Source: Prostheceraeus crozeri
Taxonomy: Eukaryota > Platyhelminthes > Polycladida > Euryleptidae
Direction of reading: 5' to 3'
Assembly (NCBI GenBank): GCA_907163375.1
Contig: CAJQUW010004634.1
Span: 248,001-312,000 of the forward strand
DNA: 64,000 nucleotides
Positions within the stretch are counted from its first letter, which is position 1. Each line of letters begins with the position of its first letter. The notes under the pieces are model-generated. The model ran no database searches and was not told where the DNA came from. It saw only the letters and a list, made by a program, of their open reading frames with translations. The translations under genes were made by a program, and so were the position numbers. This document shows, in pieces, positions 1 through 14,500 of this stretch.

Positions 1-1170
1 TTATGCTTTGAGTACATTATTTCTGCACTTGACGAAGGCTCGATTAACGGTTTTCCATTCCTCTGTGTGCTTCATTTTCTCCGATGTCTCAATAAATTCT
101 CAAGCACCGAATTCATTTTCATCAAGTTATCTTCCCTTTCTTGCAGTAACAGTTTTCAAGCCGTATGTGATGGTCACCTGTCGGTTCATTCCTCTTTCTT
201 CCCTTGCAATTTCAAACAAGCCTTAGACAGGCCTATGACATTTTCACGAACAGTCTGTGACTGATATTGTGTGACAGAAACGATTGTGAAATTAGTGAAA
301 CATGCAATAGTTGTTGATTCGGTCCAATCACATAATTTTATCAAAAGGACAATAACCGTAAATCTTTACAAAGGGTATTGGCAAGGAACGTAGCAAAACG
401 TAAATTGTCAGTCACAGGAAGCCATCATTCCTTAGGTACTGTTGTCATGGCCCTGCGTACAATATTGTTTTAAATTTGCATGGCCGCCCTACAACTTTGA
501 TATGTGCCTATTGTCGGATTTCTATTATTCGATATCGATGCCAGCCTCTTCGCGAATTCCATTATCCATACCTCGAGATTCGGGCGACAGATGAAGTTGA
601 TTTTTCTGCATATCTGGCATAAAATGTGTTCAATTTTTCCCAGCATCCACTTCTTAAGAATGCTTAAATTTCAAATTTATATGATGTCAGGTAGGAACCG
701 TTTGTAAAAAGTGGGGAGCACATAGAATGGCATCCTTTAACGGAGTCACCGGCGACTTCCAAAACATAGATTTGAAAGGTTCACACGTGGTGATTTGACA
801 CATAAGCACTGATGCTTTCAACACTAAGAACTATTGCTGCAACTTTTCTCTTTTGCCGAACCTGCTGCAAGATGTAAGACACTTTGATAGCCATGAAGCT
901 TTGACTAGCTGATAATATAATGAGTATAAGCATAGCAATTATATATCATTAGTTTACGTATTTTTTATCCTGCAGAGCAGCATTTGATCCATTGAACTGC
1001 ACAGGTTCATTTAAATGCACAAATTACAAGACTTCATTTTTTCGCAGGACATCGTCCATTTTTTTCTGAGCAAGTTCATTTTAGTAACATTTTCGCAGTG
1101 CGAAAATTTTCGCGGCTGGCCCGATCACTGGTGGCACACTTTAGACAACCCTAACTCCACGCCCATCGAC

Positions 1171-1410
1171 ACATCCGTGCCATTTATGAAAATCGCGTGT
1201 GCCACCCTCAGACACCCCAGCTGTCCACAGAATCCGCATAAATGGGGATTTCCCTCTGCAGCCAACACATTCCACCCATCCGTACATTTATGAAAATCGC
1301 TTATACCGCTCACATTAACTGACCAAATACACTTATTGGGAGCATGCCAGCTTGTGCCACCCCTCAGACAACCCCAAATGTCCGTAGAATCCGCAGAAAT
1401 GTGGATTTCC
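1171..1410. repeat. diverged two-copy local duplication
   Basis: Two related blocks follow each other, 1,171-1,253 and 1,277-1,410. Both contain a CATTTATGAAAATCGC core, then a GCCACC(C)CTCAGACA stretch, then an AGAATCCGCA-AAATG-GGATTTCC stretch. The second copy carries about 50 extra bases between the first two segments. The copies differ at many positions, so the duplication is old. No function is suggested. Confidence 0.6.
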
Positions 1411-1744
1411 ATATGCAAATCAGACGACTACTTTTTGAACTAGAGACCCGTTTGCATTAGTGCAAGGGGTGTGGAAGGGTTCTAGTCGTGGGAAGATTTC
1501 AAATAACATTGTATAACGCCTGTTAGGCATAACATAACTGCTTTCACATCACCCTTACAGTTCTTTATTTAGTATAATTTGTAAGGTCGATGTCTATACC
1601 AAAAAACACAAATACCACACAAGTCTTCACAAGCATGCAACAAAGTAGTATTGAAAAGAAATTACTCAAGATAGAATGAAAAAAATTACGAATTACAAAC
1701 TGCTTGAACTTATATTATCCTCAACAATAACAGATGATTTTGCA

Positions 1745-1990
1745 GAGGAAAAAGTTGATTTTTCTGGTTTCTAAAACGTGGATTGGCGTGGATCGGGACA
1801 TTGAAGGAGGCACGTCCTATAGGACATTGGGACAGTAAAGTAGATGTGCTAGGTTATTAGAAAAGCTTCGGTCCACCCATTCATACTGAGAACTTGTGTG
1901 TTTTTCAAGAGAATAAGTCGAAAAAAGTTGATTGGTTATTCTAGGTTCTTACGTGGATTGGCGTGGATCGGGGCATTGGAGGAGGGCAAT
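1745..1990. repeat. two-copy direct repeat at 175-bp spacing
   Basis: The segment ACGTGGATTGGCGTGGATCG occurs at 1,776 and again at 1,951, each followed by a similar GG-CATTG-AGGAGG stretch and preceded by a related GAAAAA(A)GTTGATT stretch. The 175-bp spacing equals the unit length of the satellite further right, but the sequences are unrelated. Confidence 0.6.
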
Positions 1991-2494
1991 TTGTCTTTGA
2001 GGTGTAACATTCGGTTTAACCTTAATGGTTATTTTAGGATAATTCTACATAATTATATGGGTAAAATTATAAAAACATGAAAAAGCTCTAAACTGCAAAA
2101 TTTGAATTTTTATTGACCAATATTTCGGTTTCACAACCAGCATCAATATCCGATCTGCATAATTAATTCTATGTCAATGAATATGGCTTGGTGAATTACA
2201 TGGAACTGTGAAATTATTAAAATGTACTAATTATGTTGTCATTCCACGTAATGTTTCTAAAAGGACGATATTTTCATATTTAAAAGGACCCGCTAAAACC
2301 AACTGCAACTGAGGTCCTGATTATGGATCCTTATTATGGATTTTCATTACGGGATATTGGCATAACAGGTCACCAGATTTTGTCGAACCTACATGCCTCA
2401 AACTTTATTATAAATAGAACATCCTACTTTACGCAAAAACGGATGAGTACGTAGCAAACAATTTTTCAAAACATTTCTGTTTATCTAGATATTT

Positions 2495-2875
2495 AATTGA
2501 TTCTGGTCAATTCGACCCTGAGAAACTCAAATCCGAAGTTAGCTTTTTTGAATACACCGTTTGTTCAATAATAACAGGGTGTCCGAAAGTTTTATGGTTT
2601 TTTTGCTGTAATCGAAATAATGCAAACACCTAAATGCGTTTTTGCGACATGTTGCCTTATATGAATATTGAGTCTGATTGATTCAACCCTGAGAAACACG
2701 AATCTCAAGTAAGTTTATAAATTTCATTCATTATTCGCTAGTTACAAAAGTATGGAGAAGTATGGAAGCCCATTTTTTATGGTAGAAATAACACAAATAT
2801 GATGCATTTGATGAACTTATTTAAGAATTTTATGTTGGTCAATCGACTGTGAAAAACACGAATTTGAAGCTTACT
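2495..2875. repeat. degenerate three-copy tandem repeat, about 165-bp period
   Basis: Three related segments of the pattern CAA-CGACCCTGAGAAAC-C-AATC-GAAG occur near 2,508, 2,682 and 2,844, spaced about 160-175 bp. Divergence is high. It looks like an old short tandem array. Confidence 0.4.
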
Positions 2876-4889
2876 GTTTGCGTGTTTAGTTGATGTGTTT
2901 AGAGACTTTCGACTGTTTATTTATCGTAATCGTGCTCAAGATAAAATTAGGTACCTTACCTATTGAGAAATGTGAATACAAATTAGATTGTGATTAATTA
3001 GAATATCGCTACTAAACTCACATCAATAGTGAATTAAGGAAATTTGATTTTAGTTTGAGATCACTTTCATAATTTCGAAGAAGAGACGAAATATCATCAT
3101 CATCGATATTTCCCTCTGACCATTGTATCGTTGCTCCCTGTGACTTATGTCTTGGTGAATGCTCCGTGTTTTTCACTGAAAACTTAGACATTCGATCAAA
3201 AATGTCTAAATAAAATTGACGGCAATGCAATTTGATTGGCATGTTACAACCTGACTGTTCGTAAAACATCACAATAAGCTATCAATCAAGTTATCATAAT
3301 AGTAGTCGTTATGATTTCCAAGAAACCCTTGAATAATGATCAGCGTTGCCACCGGGCCTCGAGACCCAATCCGCGCAGGCAGTGTATCCATGCACGGCAG
3401 CATAAATGAATGTCTAAAATCAAGCCTACGATATACTAGGAAATTATATCCGTGGGGAATTAATTCTGTTCCGTGAGGACAATATTTTCGTTGTTCTTGG
3501 AAACTACCTATTAAGCAGTGGATTGGCATAATTTGTTTCATGGAAAATGTTTACGAAAGGAAAATTTCTGTTGATAGAAACTTGTTTCTAGCCTGGTGTA
3601 GGTTTTATGAATATCCAGTATTCTTGACCGTGCTTAAATATATCGGCTAATTGTGAGCGATTTTAATGACTTCTGATTTTTATTCCCTTGTAAAGATTTG
3701 ATTTTTGATACACTGATCAAACTTTTAGATCCAATATCAAAAGCTAAAAGTACATGTTATAGAAATAAAAGGAAAATAGTTTCAGTAGCAACAATTTTTA
3801 CGGATGATATCATATCATAGGAAGGTTAAACGAGGTTAAAAAATGACCTCGCATATTTATGATAAATTTCACACGCTTTAGACTCTTCATGCGTCAAATA
3901 AGATCTCAATACTATAATAAGGTATGAATAATAAAACGTCTATAATGGTGATACTCTATACGATGATTAAAGCATAGGAACTGATACAAAACGTCATAAC
4001 AGTCACACAACCTGACTTCAGTGCATGTGAGCCAATGTAGAAACACATCGACCTATTTGTTTCTATTGAGTTCATTGATACGAATGACCATTTTACATCA
4101 AACACATCGATAACAGGCTTCGCGCTAATTATGTTTTGAACTTAAACTAAGTTGTTATTATTATCATCACAAGTTAACGTTTTTCAACCTTAAAAAACAC
4201 ATCCCAATCGATACAACTCACAAACACTCAAAATTCAGAAATCAAATCTAAGTCACTTTCAGCTATGGACGTACCTACATATTTATCGATAGCCTATAAG
4301 TTGAATCATGTTAAATAAAGTCAAAGTAGTAGTTCTAGTGGAAAATTTTTTGAATTGTTTACACTATGAACAAGAAATAAGCTACCGGGACTTCAAAAAA
4401 CATATCTCTTCTAAATTTACAACCCCAAACAAAAGAACATTTTTCTGAGACCTTCATCCGCGCACGATTAGGTCCATCCGCACAGGTTCCGCGCACACGC
4501 AGCTCAAACCCCTCATCCGCGCAGCCGTGGCAGCGCTGAATGATGTCCATGCATATCTTCCTATTGTTGTCAATGAATTTTCTCGATGCAACATCAGACA
4601 AACTAGGAAACATGGGAAGAATTAAGTCCGACTATCTGGATTCAATTATTTAATTGACTATGTTGCAAGCCCGAGTTTAATGTAGGGTAGGCATAAGTTA
4701 CCCGTCTTTACCCATCTTTCGTTTTTTAAATAAGAATACAATGTTTGTGTGACATCATACACTAAAGTGACATCCAGTGCCTTGCCTTGCTGACGATCCG
4801 ATTTGGTGACGCGTGTAGGCAGTGATTGCGTGCAGGGAAGTGATCGATCAGCTTGCCAGTTGCAATGAAGTTGAACGCATTACATGACA

Positions 4890-5149
4890 GACATGTAGAG
4901 AAGAACGCTGCCCAGAGAAGATCCATATGTTTAAGACCTACTGGAGAAGAGAGAATGCCATGGATGTGATTAGAACATGGCCTGATTTCTTTAAGTCTAA
5001 TCCACTGCATCGAGAGACAATGTACAATTTACGAGATAAATTTGATGTGACCGGATCGGTGTCTGATGCCCCTCGATCAGGCAGACCAGTAACTATCAAT
5101 ACGACGGAGAACTAAGAACTGGTGACACAGCTGTTCGTGGAGAATCCCC
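4890..5149 (+). pseudogene. mariner-like (DUF4817) transposase, 5' part
   Basis: This is the N-terminal DNA-binding region of a mariner-like transposase of the DUF4817 type common in arthropods. The frame reads EKIHMFKTYWRREN, then MYNLRDKFDVTGSVSDAPRSGRP, which matches the helix-turn-helix and the GSV-D-PRSGRP hinge of the family. A stop codon follows TTEN at about 5,113, so the gene was already decaying. At 5,159 the gene is cut by the giant foldback element. After removing the element and one target-site copy the frame runs ENPQTS into AVSASRQLDI and on into the catalytic domain at 34.8 kb, which shows that both pieces were one gene. Neither mariner terminal repeat was recognised. Confidence 0.85.
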
Positions 5150-5158
5150 AAACTTCTG
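5150..5158. repeat. left 9-bp target-site duplication of foldback element
   Basis: AAACTTCTG directly abuts the left tip of the 29.6 kb element and is repeated exactly at 34,782-34,790. It belongs to the interrupted mariner gene. A 9-bp duplication fits Mutator-type and foldback (FB) transposons, and is at the upper end for Merlin. Confidence 0.92.
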
Positions 5159-5508
5159 ATGTCGTTGAAGTTAGCACCAACTTCAACACCAACTTTTTGA
5201 ATAGAGTTTGTACAGAATAGAAAACCACATGTACAGGTACTATTAATGACGCAGAGTTTGTACAGACAAAAATTTTTCAAAAATTCGAACTCTTTCATCC
5301 TCAAAATTCGAATATAAATTCGAAAATTAAAGTAATTAAAAGTATTGGTGCTACCTAGCTAGCGAGTTTGTACAGCATTCCGATGGAAAAATTTAGATAC
5401 AAGCACAAAAAACTGAGTTTGTACAGCAACTTCCAGCAGCTTCCCTACACGAACAACCGGTAAAAACCGACTTTTTCAAAAAAATGATAAGATTTTCCAG
5501 AAAAGTAC
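5159..5508 (+). repeat. left outer terminal inverted repeat
   Basis: About 350 bp that is nearly identical, in inverse, to 34,422-34,781; the right copy carries an extra 12-bp duplication near its inner end. It contains four copies of GAGTTTGTACAG (5,204, 5,253, 5,364 and 5,415) that continue into the satellite units. The tip itself is a hairpin: GTTGAAGTT (5,164-5,172), a 6-nt loop, and AACTTCAAC (5,179-5,187). A likely role is transposase recognition, by analogy with subterminal repeats of other DNA transposons. Confidence 0.88.
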
Positions 5509-8500
5509 TTGGTGCTACATGGAAAATGAGTTTGTACAGTGCTCTAACCGGTGGAAGAGTGTTCTACTAATCGAGTCTGAGTTTGAACACACACTTCTCC
5601 GCCACTCCAACACTCCTACGACCGGTAAATACCGGTTATTATACAGTGACTTCAAGAATACTGCCCATTTATGAACAAATCGATTGGTGCTACATGGAAA
5701 ATGAGTTTGTACAGTGCTCTAACCGGTGGAAGAGTGTTCTACTAATCGAGTCTGAGTTTGAACACACACTTCTCCAACACTCCTACGACCGGTAAATACC
5801 GGTTATTATACAGTGACTTCAAGAATACTGCCCATTTATGAACATATCAATTGGTGCTACATGGAAAATGAGTTTGTACAGTGCTCTAACCGGTGGAAGA
5901 GTGTTCTACTAATCGAGTCTGAGTTTGAACACACACTTCTCCGACACTCCAACACTCCTACGACCGGTAAATACCGGTTATTATACAGTGACTTCAAGAA
6001 TACTGCCCATTTATGAACAAATCAATTGGTGCTACATGGAAAATGAGTTTGTACAGTGCTCTAACCGGTGGAAGAGTGTTCTACTAATCGAGTCTGAGTT
6101 TGAACACACACTTCTCCGACACTCCAACACTCCTACGACCGGTAAATACCGGTTATTATACAGTGACTTCAAGAATACTGCCCATTTATGAACAAATCAA
6201 TTGGTGCTACATGGAAAATGAGTTTGTACAGTGCTCTAACCGGTGGAAGAGTGTTCTACTAATCGAGTCTGAGTTTGAACACACACTTCTCCGACACTCC
6301 TACGACCGGTAAATACCGGTTATTATACAGTGACTTCAAGAATACTGCCCATTTATGAACAAATCAATTGGTGCTACATGGAAAATGAGTTTGTACAGTG
6401 CTCTAACCGGTGGAAGAGTGTTCTACTAATCGAGTCTGAGTTTGAACACACACTTCTCCAACACTCCTACGACCGGTAAATACCGTTTATTATACAGTAA
6501 CTTCAAGAATACTGCCCATTTATGAACAAATCAATTGGTGCTACATGGAAAATGAGTTTGTACAGTGCTCTAACCGGTGGAAGAGTGTTCTACTAATCGA
6601 GTCTGAGTTTGAACACACACTTCTCCGACACTCCAACACTCCTACGACCGGTAAATACCGGTTATTATACAGTAGCTTCAAGAATACTGCCCATTTATGA
6701 ACAAATCGATTGGTGCTACATGGAAAATGAGTTTGTACAGTGCTCTAACCGGTGGAAGAGTGTTCTACTAATCGAGTCTGAGTTTGAACACACACTTCTC
6801 CGACACTCCAACACTCCTACGACCGGTAAATACCGGTTATTATACAGTAACTTCAAGAATACTGCCCATTTATGAACAAATCAATTGGTGCTACATGGAA
6901 AATGAGTTTGTACAGTGCTCTAACCGGTGGAAGAGTGTTCTACTAATCGAGTCTGAGTTTGAACACACACTTCTCCGACACTCCAACACTCCTACGACCG
7001 GTAAATACCGGTTATTATACAGTAACTTCAAGAATACTGCCCATTTATGAACAAATCGATTGGTGCTACATGGAAAATGAGTTTGTACAGTGCTCTAACC
7101 GGTGGAAGAGTGTTCTACTAATCGAGTCTGAGTTTGAACACACACTTCTCCGACACTCCAACACTCCTACGACCGGTAAATACCGGTTATTATACAGTAA
7201 TTTCAAGAATACTGCCCATTTATGAACAAATCAATTGGTGCTACATGGAAAATGAGTTTGTACAGTGCTCTAACCGGTGGAAGAGTGTTCTACTAATCGA
7301 GTCTGAGTTTGAACACACACTTCTCCGACACTCCAACACTCCTACGACCGGTAAATACCGGTTATTATACAGTAATTTCAAGAATACTGCCCATTTATGA
7401 ACAAATCAATTGGTGCTACATGGAAAATGAGTTTGTACAGTGCTCTAACCGGTGGAAGAGTGTTCTACTAATCGAGTCTGAGTTTGAACACACACTTCTC
7501 CGACACTCCAACACTCCTACGACCGGTAAATACCGGTTATTATACAGTGACTTCAAGAATACTGCCCATTTATGAACAAATCAATTGGTGCTACATGGAA
7601 AATGAGTTTGTACAGTGCTCTAACCGGTGGAAGAGTGTTCTACTAATCGAGTCTGAGTTTGAACACACACTTCTCCGACATTCCAACACTCCTACGACCG
7701 GTAAATACCGGTTATTATACAGTGACTTCAAGAATACTGCCCATTTATGAACAAATCGATTGGTGCTACATGGAAAATGAGTTTGTACAGTGCTCTAACC
7801 GGTGGAAGAGTGTTCTACTAATCGAGTCTGAGTTTGAACACACACTTCTCCGACACTCCAACACTCCTACGACCGGTAAATACCGGTTATTATACAGTGA
7901 CTTCAAGAATACTGCCCATTTATGAACAAATCAATTGGTGCTACATGGAAAATGAGTTTGTACAGTGCTCTAACCGGTGGAAGAGTGTTCTACTAATCGA
8001 GTCTGAGTTTGAACACACACTTCTCCGACACTCCAACACTCCTACGACCGGTAAATACCGGTTATTATACAGTAACTTCAAGAATACTGCCCATTTATGA
8101 ACAAATCAATTGGTGCTACATGGAAAATGAGTTTGTACAGTGCTCTAACCGGTGGAAGAGTGTTCTACTAATCGAGTCTGAGTTTGAACACACACTTCTC
8201 CGACACTCCAACACTCCTACGACCGGTAAATACCGGTTATTATACAGTAACTTCAAGAATACTGCCCATTTATGAACAAATCAATTGGTGCTACATGGAA
8301 AATGAGTTTGTACAGTGCTCTAACCGGTGGAAGAGTGTTCTACTAATCGAGTCTGAGTTTGAACACACACTTCTCCGACACTCCAACACTCCTACGACCG
8401 GTAAATACCGGTTATTATACAGTAACTTCAAGAATACTGCCCATTTATGAACAAATCAATTGGTGCTACATGGAAAATGAGTTTGTACAGTGCTCTAACC

Positions 8501-11500
8501 GGTGGAAGAGTGTTCTACTAATCGAGTCTGAGTTTGAACACACACTTCTCCGACACTCCAGCACTCCTACGACCGGTAAATACCGGTTATTGTACAGTAA
8601 CTACAAGAATACTGCCCATTTATGAACAAATCAATTGGTGCTACATGGAAAATGAGTTTGTACAGTGCTCTAACCGGTGGAAGAGTGTTCTACTAATCGA
8701 GTCTGAGTTTGAACACACACTTCTCCGACACTCAACACTCCTACGACCGGTAAATACCGGTTATTGTACAGTAACTTCAAGAATACTGCCCATTTATGAA
8801 CAAATCAATTGGTGCTACATGGAAAATGAGTTTGTACAGTGCTCTAACCGGTGGAAGAGTGTTCTACTAATCGAGTCTGAGTTTGAACACACACTTCTCC
8901 GACACTCCAACACTCCTACGACCGGTAAATACCGGTTATTATACAGTAACTTCAAGAATACTGCCCATTTATGAACAAATCAATTGGTGCTACATGGAAA
9001 ATGAGTTTGTACAGTGCTCTAACCGGTGGAAGAGTGTTCTACTAATCGAGTCTGAGTTTGAACACACACTTCTCCGACACTCCAACACTCCTACGACCGG
9101 TAAATACCGGTTATTATACAGTAACTTCAAGAATACTGCCCATTTATGAACAAATCAATTGGTGCTACATGGAAAATGAGTTTGTACAGTGCTCTAACCG
9201 GTGGAAGAGTGTTCTACTAATCGAGTCTGAGTTTGAACACACACTTCTCCAACACTCCAACACCCCTACAACCGGTAAATACCGTTTATTATACAGTAAC
9301 TTCAAGAATACTGCCCATTTATGAACAAATCAATTGGTGCTACATGGAAAATGAGTTTGTACAGTGCTCTAACCGGTGGAAGAGTGTTCTACTAATCGAG
9401 TCTGAGTTTGAACACACACTTCTCCGACACTCCAACACTCCTACGACCGGTAAATACCGGTTATTATACAGTAACTTCAAGAATACTGCCCATTTATGAA
9501 CAAATCAATTGGTGCTACATGGAAAATGAGTTTGTACAGTGCTCTAACCGGTGGAAGAGTGTTCTACTAATCGAGTCTGAGTTTGAACACACACTTCTCC
9601 GACACTCCCGCACTCCTACGACCGGTAAATACCGGTTATTGTACAGTAACTTCAAGAATACTGCCCATTTATGAACAAATCAATTGGTGCTACATGGAAA
9701 ATGAGTTTGTACAGTGCTCTAACCGGTGGAAGAGTGTTCTACTAATCGAGTCTGAGTTTGAACACACACTTCTCCGACACTCCAACACTCCTACGACCGG
9801 TAAATACCGGTTATTATACAGTAACTTCAAGAATACTGCCCATTTATGAACAAATCAATTGGTGCTACATGGAAAATGAGTTTGTACAGTGCTCTAACCG
9901 GTGGAAGAGTGTTCTACTAATCGAGTCTGAGTTTGAACACACACTTCTCCGACACTCCAACACTCCTACGACCGGTAAATACCGGTTATTATACAGTAAC
10001 TTCAAGAATACTGCCCATTTATGAACAAATCAATTGGTGCTACATGGAAAATGAGTTTGTACAGTGCTCTAACCGGTGGAAGAGTGTTCTACTAATCGAG
10101 TCTGAGTTTGAACACACACTTCTCCGACACTCCAACACTCCTACGACCGGTAAATACCGGTTATTATACAGTAACTTCAAGAATACTGCCCATTTATGAA
10201 CAAATCAATTGGTGCTACATGGAAAATGAGTTTGTACAGTGCTCTAACCGGTGGAAGAGTGTTCTACTAATCGAGTCTGAGTTTGAACACACACTTCTCC
10301 GACACTCCAACACTCCTACGACCGGTAAATACCGGTTATTATACAGTAACTTCAAGAATACTGCCCATTTATGAACAAATCAATTGGTGCTACATGGAAA
10401 ATGAGTTTGTACAGTGCTCTAACCGGTGGAAGAGTGTTCTACTAATCGAGTCTGAGTTTGAACACACACTTCTCCGACACTCCAACACTCCTACGACCGG
10501 TAAATACCGGTTATTATACAGTAACTTCAAGAATACTGCCCATTTATGAACAAATCAATTGGTGCTACATGGAAAATGAGTTTGTACAGTGCTCTAACCG
10601 GTGGAAGAGTGTTCTACTAATCGAGTCTGAGTTTGAACACACACTTCTCCGACACTCCAACACTCCTACGACCGGTAAATACCGGTTATTATACAGTAAC
10701 TTCAAGAATACTGCCCATTTATGAACAAATCAATTGGTGCTACATGGAAAATGAGTTTGTACAGTGCTCTAACCGGTGGAAGAGTGTTCTACTAATCGAG
10801 TCTGAGTTTGAACACACACTTCTCCGACACTCCAACACTCCTACGACCGGTAAATACCGGTTATTATACAGTAACTTCAAGAATACTGCCCATTTATGAA
10901 CAAATCAATTGGTGCTACATGGAAAATGAGTTTGTACAGTGCTCTAACCGGTGGAAGAGTGTTCTACTAATCGAGTCTGAGTTTGAACACACACTTCTCC
11001 GACACTCCAACACTCCTACGACCGGTAAATACCGGTTATTATACAGTGACTTCAAGAATACTGCCCATTTATGAACAAATCAATTGGTGCTACATGGAAA
11101 ATGAGTTTGTACAGTGCTCTAACCGGTGGAAGAGTGTTCTACTAATCGAGTCTGAGTTTGAACACACACTTCTCCGACACTCCAACACTCCTACGACCGG
11201 TAAATACCGGTTATTATACAGTAACTTCAAGAATACTGCCCATTTATGAACAAATCAATTGGTGCTACATGGAAAATGAGTTTGTACAGTGCTCTAACCG
11301 GTGGAAGAGTGTTCTACTAATCGAGTCTGAGTTTGAACACACACTTCTCCGACACTCCAACACTCCTACGACCGGTAAATACCGGTTATTATACAGTAAC
11401 TTCAAGAATACTGCCCATTTATGAACAAATCAATTGGTGCTACATGGAAAATGAGTTTGTACAGTGCTCTAACCGGTGGAAGAGTGTTCTACTAATCGAG

Positions 11501-14500
11501 TCTGAGTTTGAACACACACTTCTCCGACACTCCAACACTCCTACGACCGGTAAATACCGGTTATTATACAGTAATTTCAAGAATACTGCCCATTTATGAA
11601 CAAATCAATTGGTGCTACATGGAAAATGAGTTTGTACAGTGCTCTAACCGGTGGAAGAGTGTTCTACTAATCGAGTCTGAGTTTGAACACACACTTCTCC
11701 GACACTCCAACACTCCTACGACCGGTAAATACCGGTTATTATACAGTAACTTCAAGAATACTGCCCATTTATGAACAAATCAATTGGTGCTACATGGAAA
11801 ATGAGTTTGTACAGTGCTCTAACCGGTGGAAGAGTGTTCTACTAATCGAGTCTGAGTTTGAACACACACTTCTCCGACACTCCAACACTCCTACGACCGG
11901 TAAATACCGGTTATTATACAGTAACTTCAAGAATACTGCCCATTTATGAACAAATCAATTGGTGCTACATGGAAAATGAGTTTGTACAGTGCTCTAACCG
12001 GTGGAAGAGTGTTCTACTAATCGAGTCTGAGTTTGAACACACACTTCTCCGACACTCCAACACTCCTACGACCGGTAAATACCGGTTATTATACAGTAAC
12101 TTCAAGAATACTGCCCATTTATGAACAAATCAATTGGTGCTACATGGAAAATGAGTTTGTACAGTGCTCTAACCGGTGGAAGAGTGTTCTACTAATCGAG
12201 TCTGAGTTTGAACACACACTTCTCCGACACTCCAACACTCCTACGACCGGTAAATACCGGTTATTATACAGTAACTTCAAGAATACTGCCCATTTATGAA
12301 CAAATCAATTGGTGCTACATGGAAAATGAGTTTGTACAGTGCTCTAACCGGTGGAAGAGTGTTCTACTAATCGAGTCTGAGTTTGAACACACACTTCTCC
12401 GACACTCCAACACTCCTACGACCGGTAAATACCGGTTATTATACAGTAACTTCAAGAATACTGCCCATTTATGAACAAATCAATTGGTGCTACATGGAAA
12501 ATGAGTTTGTACAGTGCTCTAACCGGTGGAAGAGTGTTCTACTAATCGAGTCTGAGTTTGAACACACACTTCTCCGACACTCCAACACTCCTACGACCGG
12601 TAAATACCGGTTATTATACAGTAACTTCAAGAATACTGCCCATTTATGAACAAATCAATTGGTGCTACATGGAAAATGAGTTTGTACAGTGCTCTAACCG
12701 GTGGAAGAGTGTTCTACTAATCGAGTCTGAGTTTGAACACACATTTCTCCAACACTCCTACGACCGGTAAATACCGGTTATTATACAGTAACTTCAAGAA
12801 TACTGCCCATTTATGAACAAATCAATTGGTGCTACATGGAAAATGAGTTTGTACAGTGCTCTAACCGGTGGAAGAGTGTTCTACTAATCGAGTCTGAGTT
12901 TGAACACACACTTCTCCGACACTCCAGCACTCCTACGACCGGTAAATACCGGTTATTGTACAGTAACTACAAGAATACTGCCCATTTATGAACAAATCAA
13001 TTGGTGCTACATGGAAAATGAGTTTGTACAGTGCTCTAACCGGTGGAAGAGTGTTCTACTAATCGAGTCTGAGTTTGAACACACACTTCTCCGACACTCC
13101 AGCACTCCTACGACCGGTAAATACCGGTTATTATACAGTAACTTCAAGAATACTGCCCATTTATGAACAAATCAATTGGTGCTACATGGAAAATGAGTTT
13201 GTACAGTGCTCTAACCGGTGGAAGAGTGTTCTACTAATCGAGTCTGAGTTTGAACACACACTTCTCCGACACTCCAACACTCCTACGACCGGTAAATACC
13301 GGTTATTATACAGTAACTTCAAGAATACTGCCCATTTATGAACAAATCAATTGGTGCTACATGGAAAATGAGTTTGTACAGTGCTCTAACCGGTGGAAGA
13401 GTGTTCTACTAATCGAGTCTGAGTTTGAACACACACTTCTCCGACACTCCAACACTCCTACGACCGGTAAATACCGGTTATTATACAGTAACTTCAAGAA
13501 TACTGCCCATTTATGAACAAATCAATTGGTGCTACATGGAAAATGAGTTTGTACAGTGCTCTAACCGGTGGAAGAGTGTTCTACTAATCGAGTCTGAGTT
13601 TGAACACACACTTCTCCGACACTCCAACACTCCTACGACCGGTAAATACCGGTTATTATACAGTAACTTCAAGAATACTGCCCATTTATGAACAAATCAA
13701 TTGGTGCTACATGGAAAATGAGTTTGTACAGTGCTCTAACCGGTGGAAGAGTGTTCTACTAATCGAGTCTGAGTTTGAACACACACTTCTCCGACACTCC
13801 AACACTCCTACGACCGGTAAATACCGGTTATTATACAGTAACTTCAAGAATACTGCCCATTTATGAACAAATCAATTGGTGCTACATGGAAAATGAGTTT
13901 GTACAGTGCTCTAACCGGTGGAAGAGTGTTCTACTAATCGAGTCTGAGTTTGAACACACACTTCTCCGACACTCCAACACTCCTACGACCGGTAAATACC
14001 GGTTATTATACAGTAACTTCAAGAATACTGCCCATTTATGAACAAATCAATTGGTGCTACATGGAAAATGAGTTTGTACAGTGCTCTAACCGGTGGAAGA
14101 GTGTTCTACTAATCGAGTCTGAGTTTGAACACACACTTCTCCGACACTCCAACACTCCTACGACCGGTAAATACCGGTTATTATACAGTAACTTCAAGAA
14201 TACTGCCCATTTATGAACAAATCAATTGGTGCTACATGGAAAATGAGTTTGTACAGTGCTCTAACCGGTGGAAGAGTGTTCTACTAATCGAGTCTGAGTT
14301 TGAACACACACTTCTCCGACACTCCAGCACTCCTACGACCGGTAAATACCGGTTATTATACAGTAACTTCAAGAATACTGCCCATTTATGAACAAATCAA
14401 TTGGTGCTACATGGAAAATGAGTTTGTACAGTGCTCTAACCGGTGGAAGAGTGTTCTACTAATCGAGTCTGAGTTTGAACACACACTTCTCCGACACTCC

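Larger units (their letters stand above)
1..4889. other. gene-poor AT-rich flank
   Basis: I see no supportable gene here. Open frames on both strands are short, lack family resemblance and show no coding bias. The stretch holds a few low-copy diverged repeats, listed separately. Around 2,577 a CAGGGTGTCCGAAAG motif resembles a Tc1-type terminal repeat, but no partner end was found. This looks like ordinary intergenic or intronic animal DNA. Confidence 0.6.

Noticed and set aside
1125-1418. Cys/Gly-rich minus-strand frame of 97 codons
   Set aside because: It is produced by the diverged local duplication at 1.17-1.41 kb and matches no domain; Cys spacing is not conserved between the two copies.
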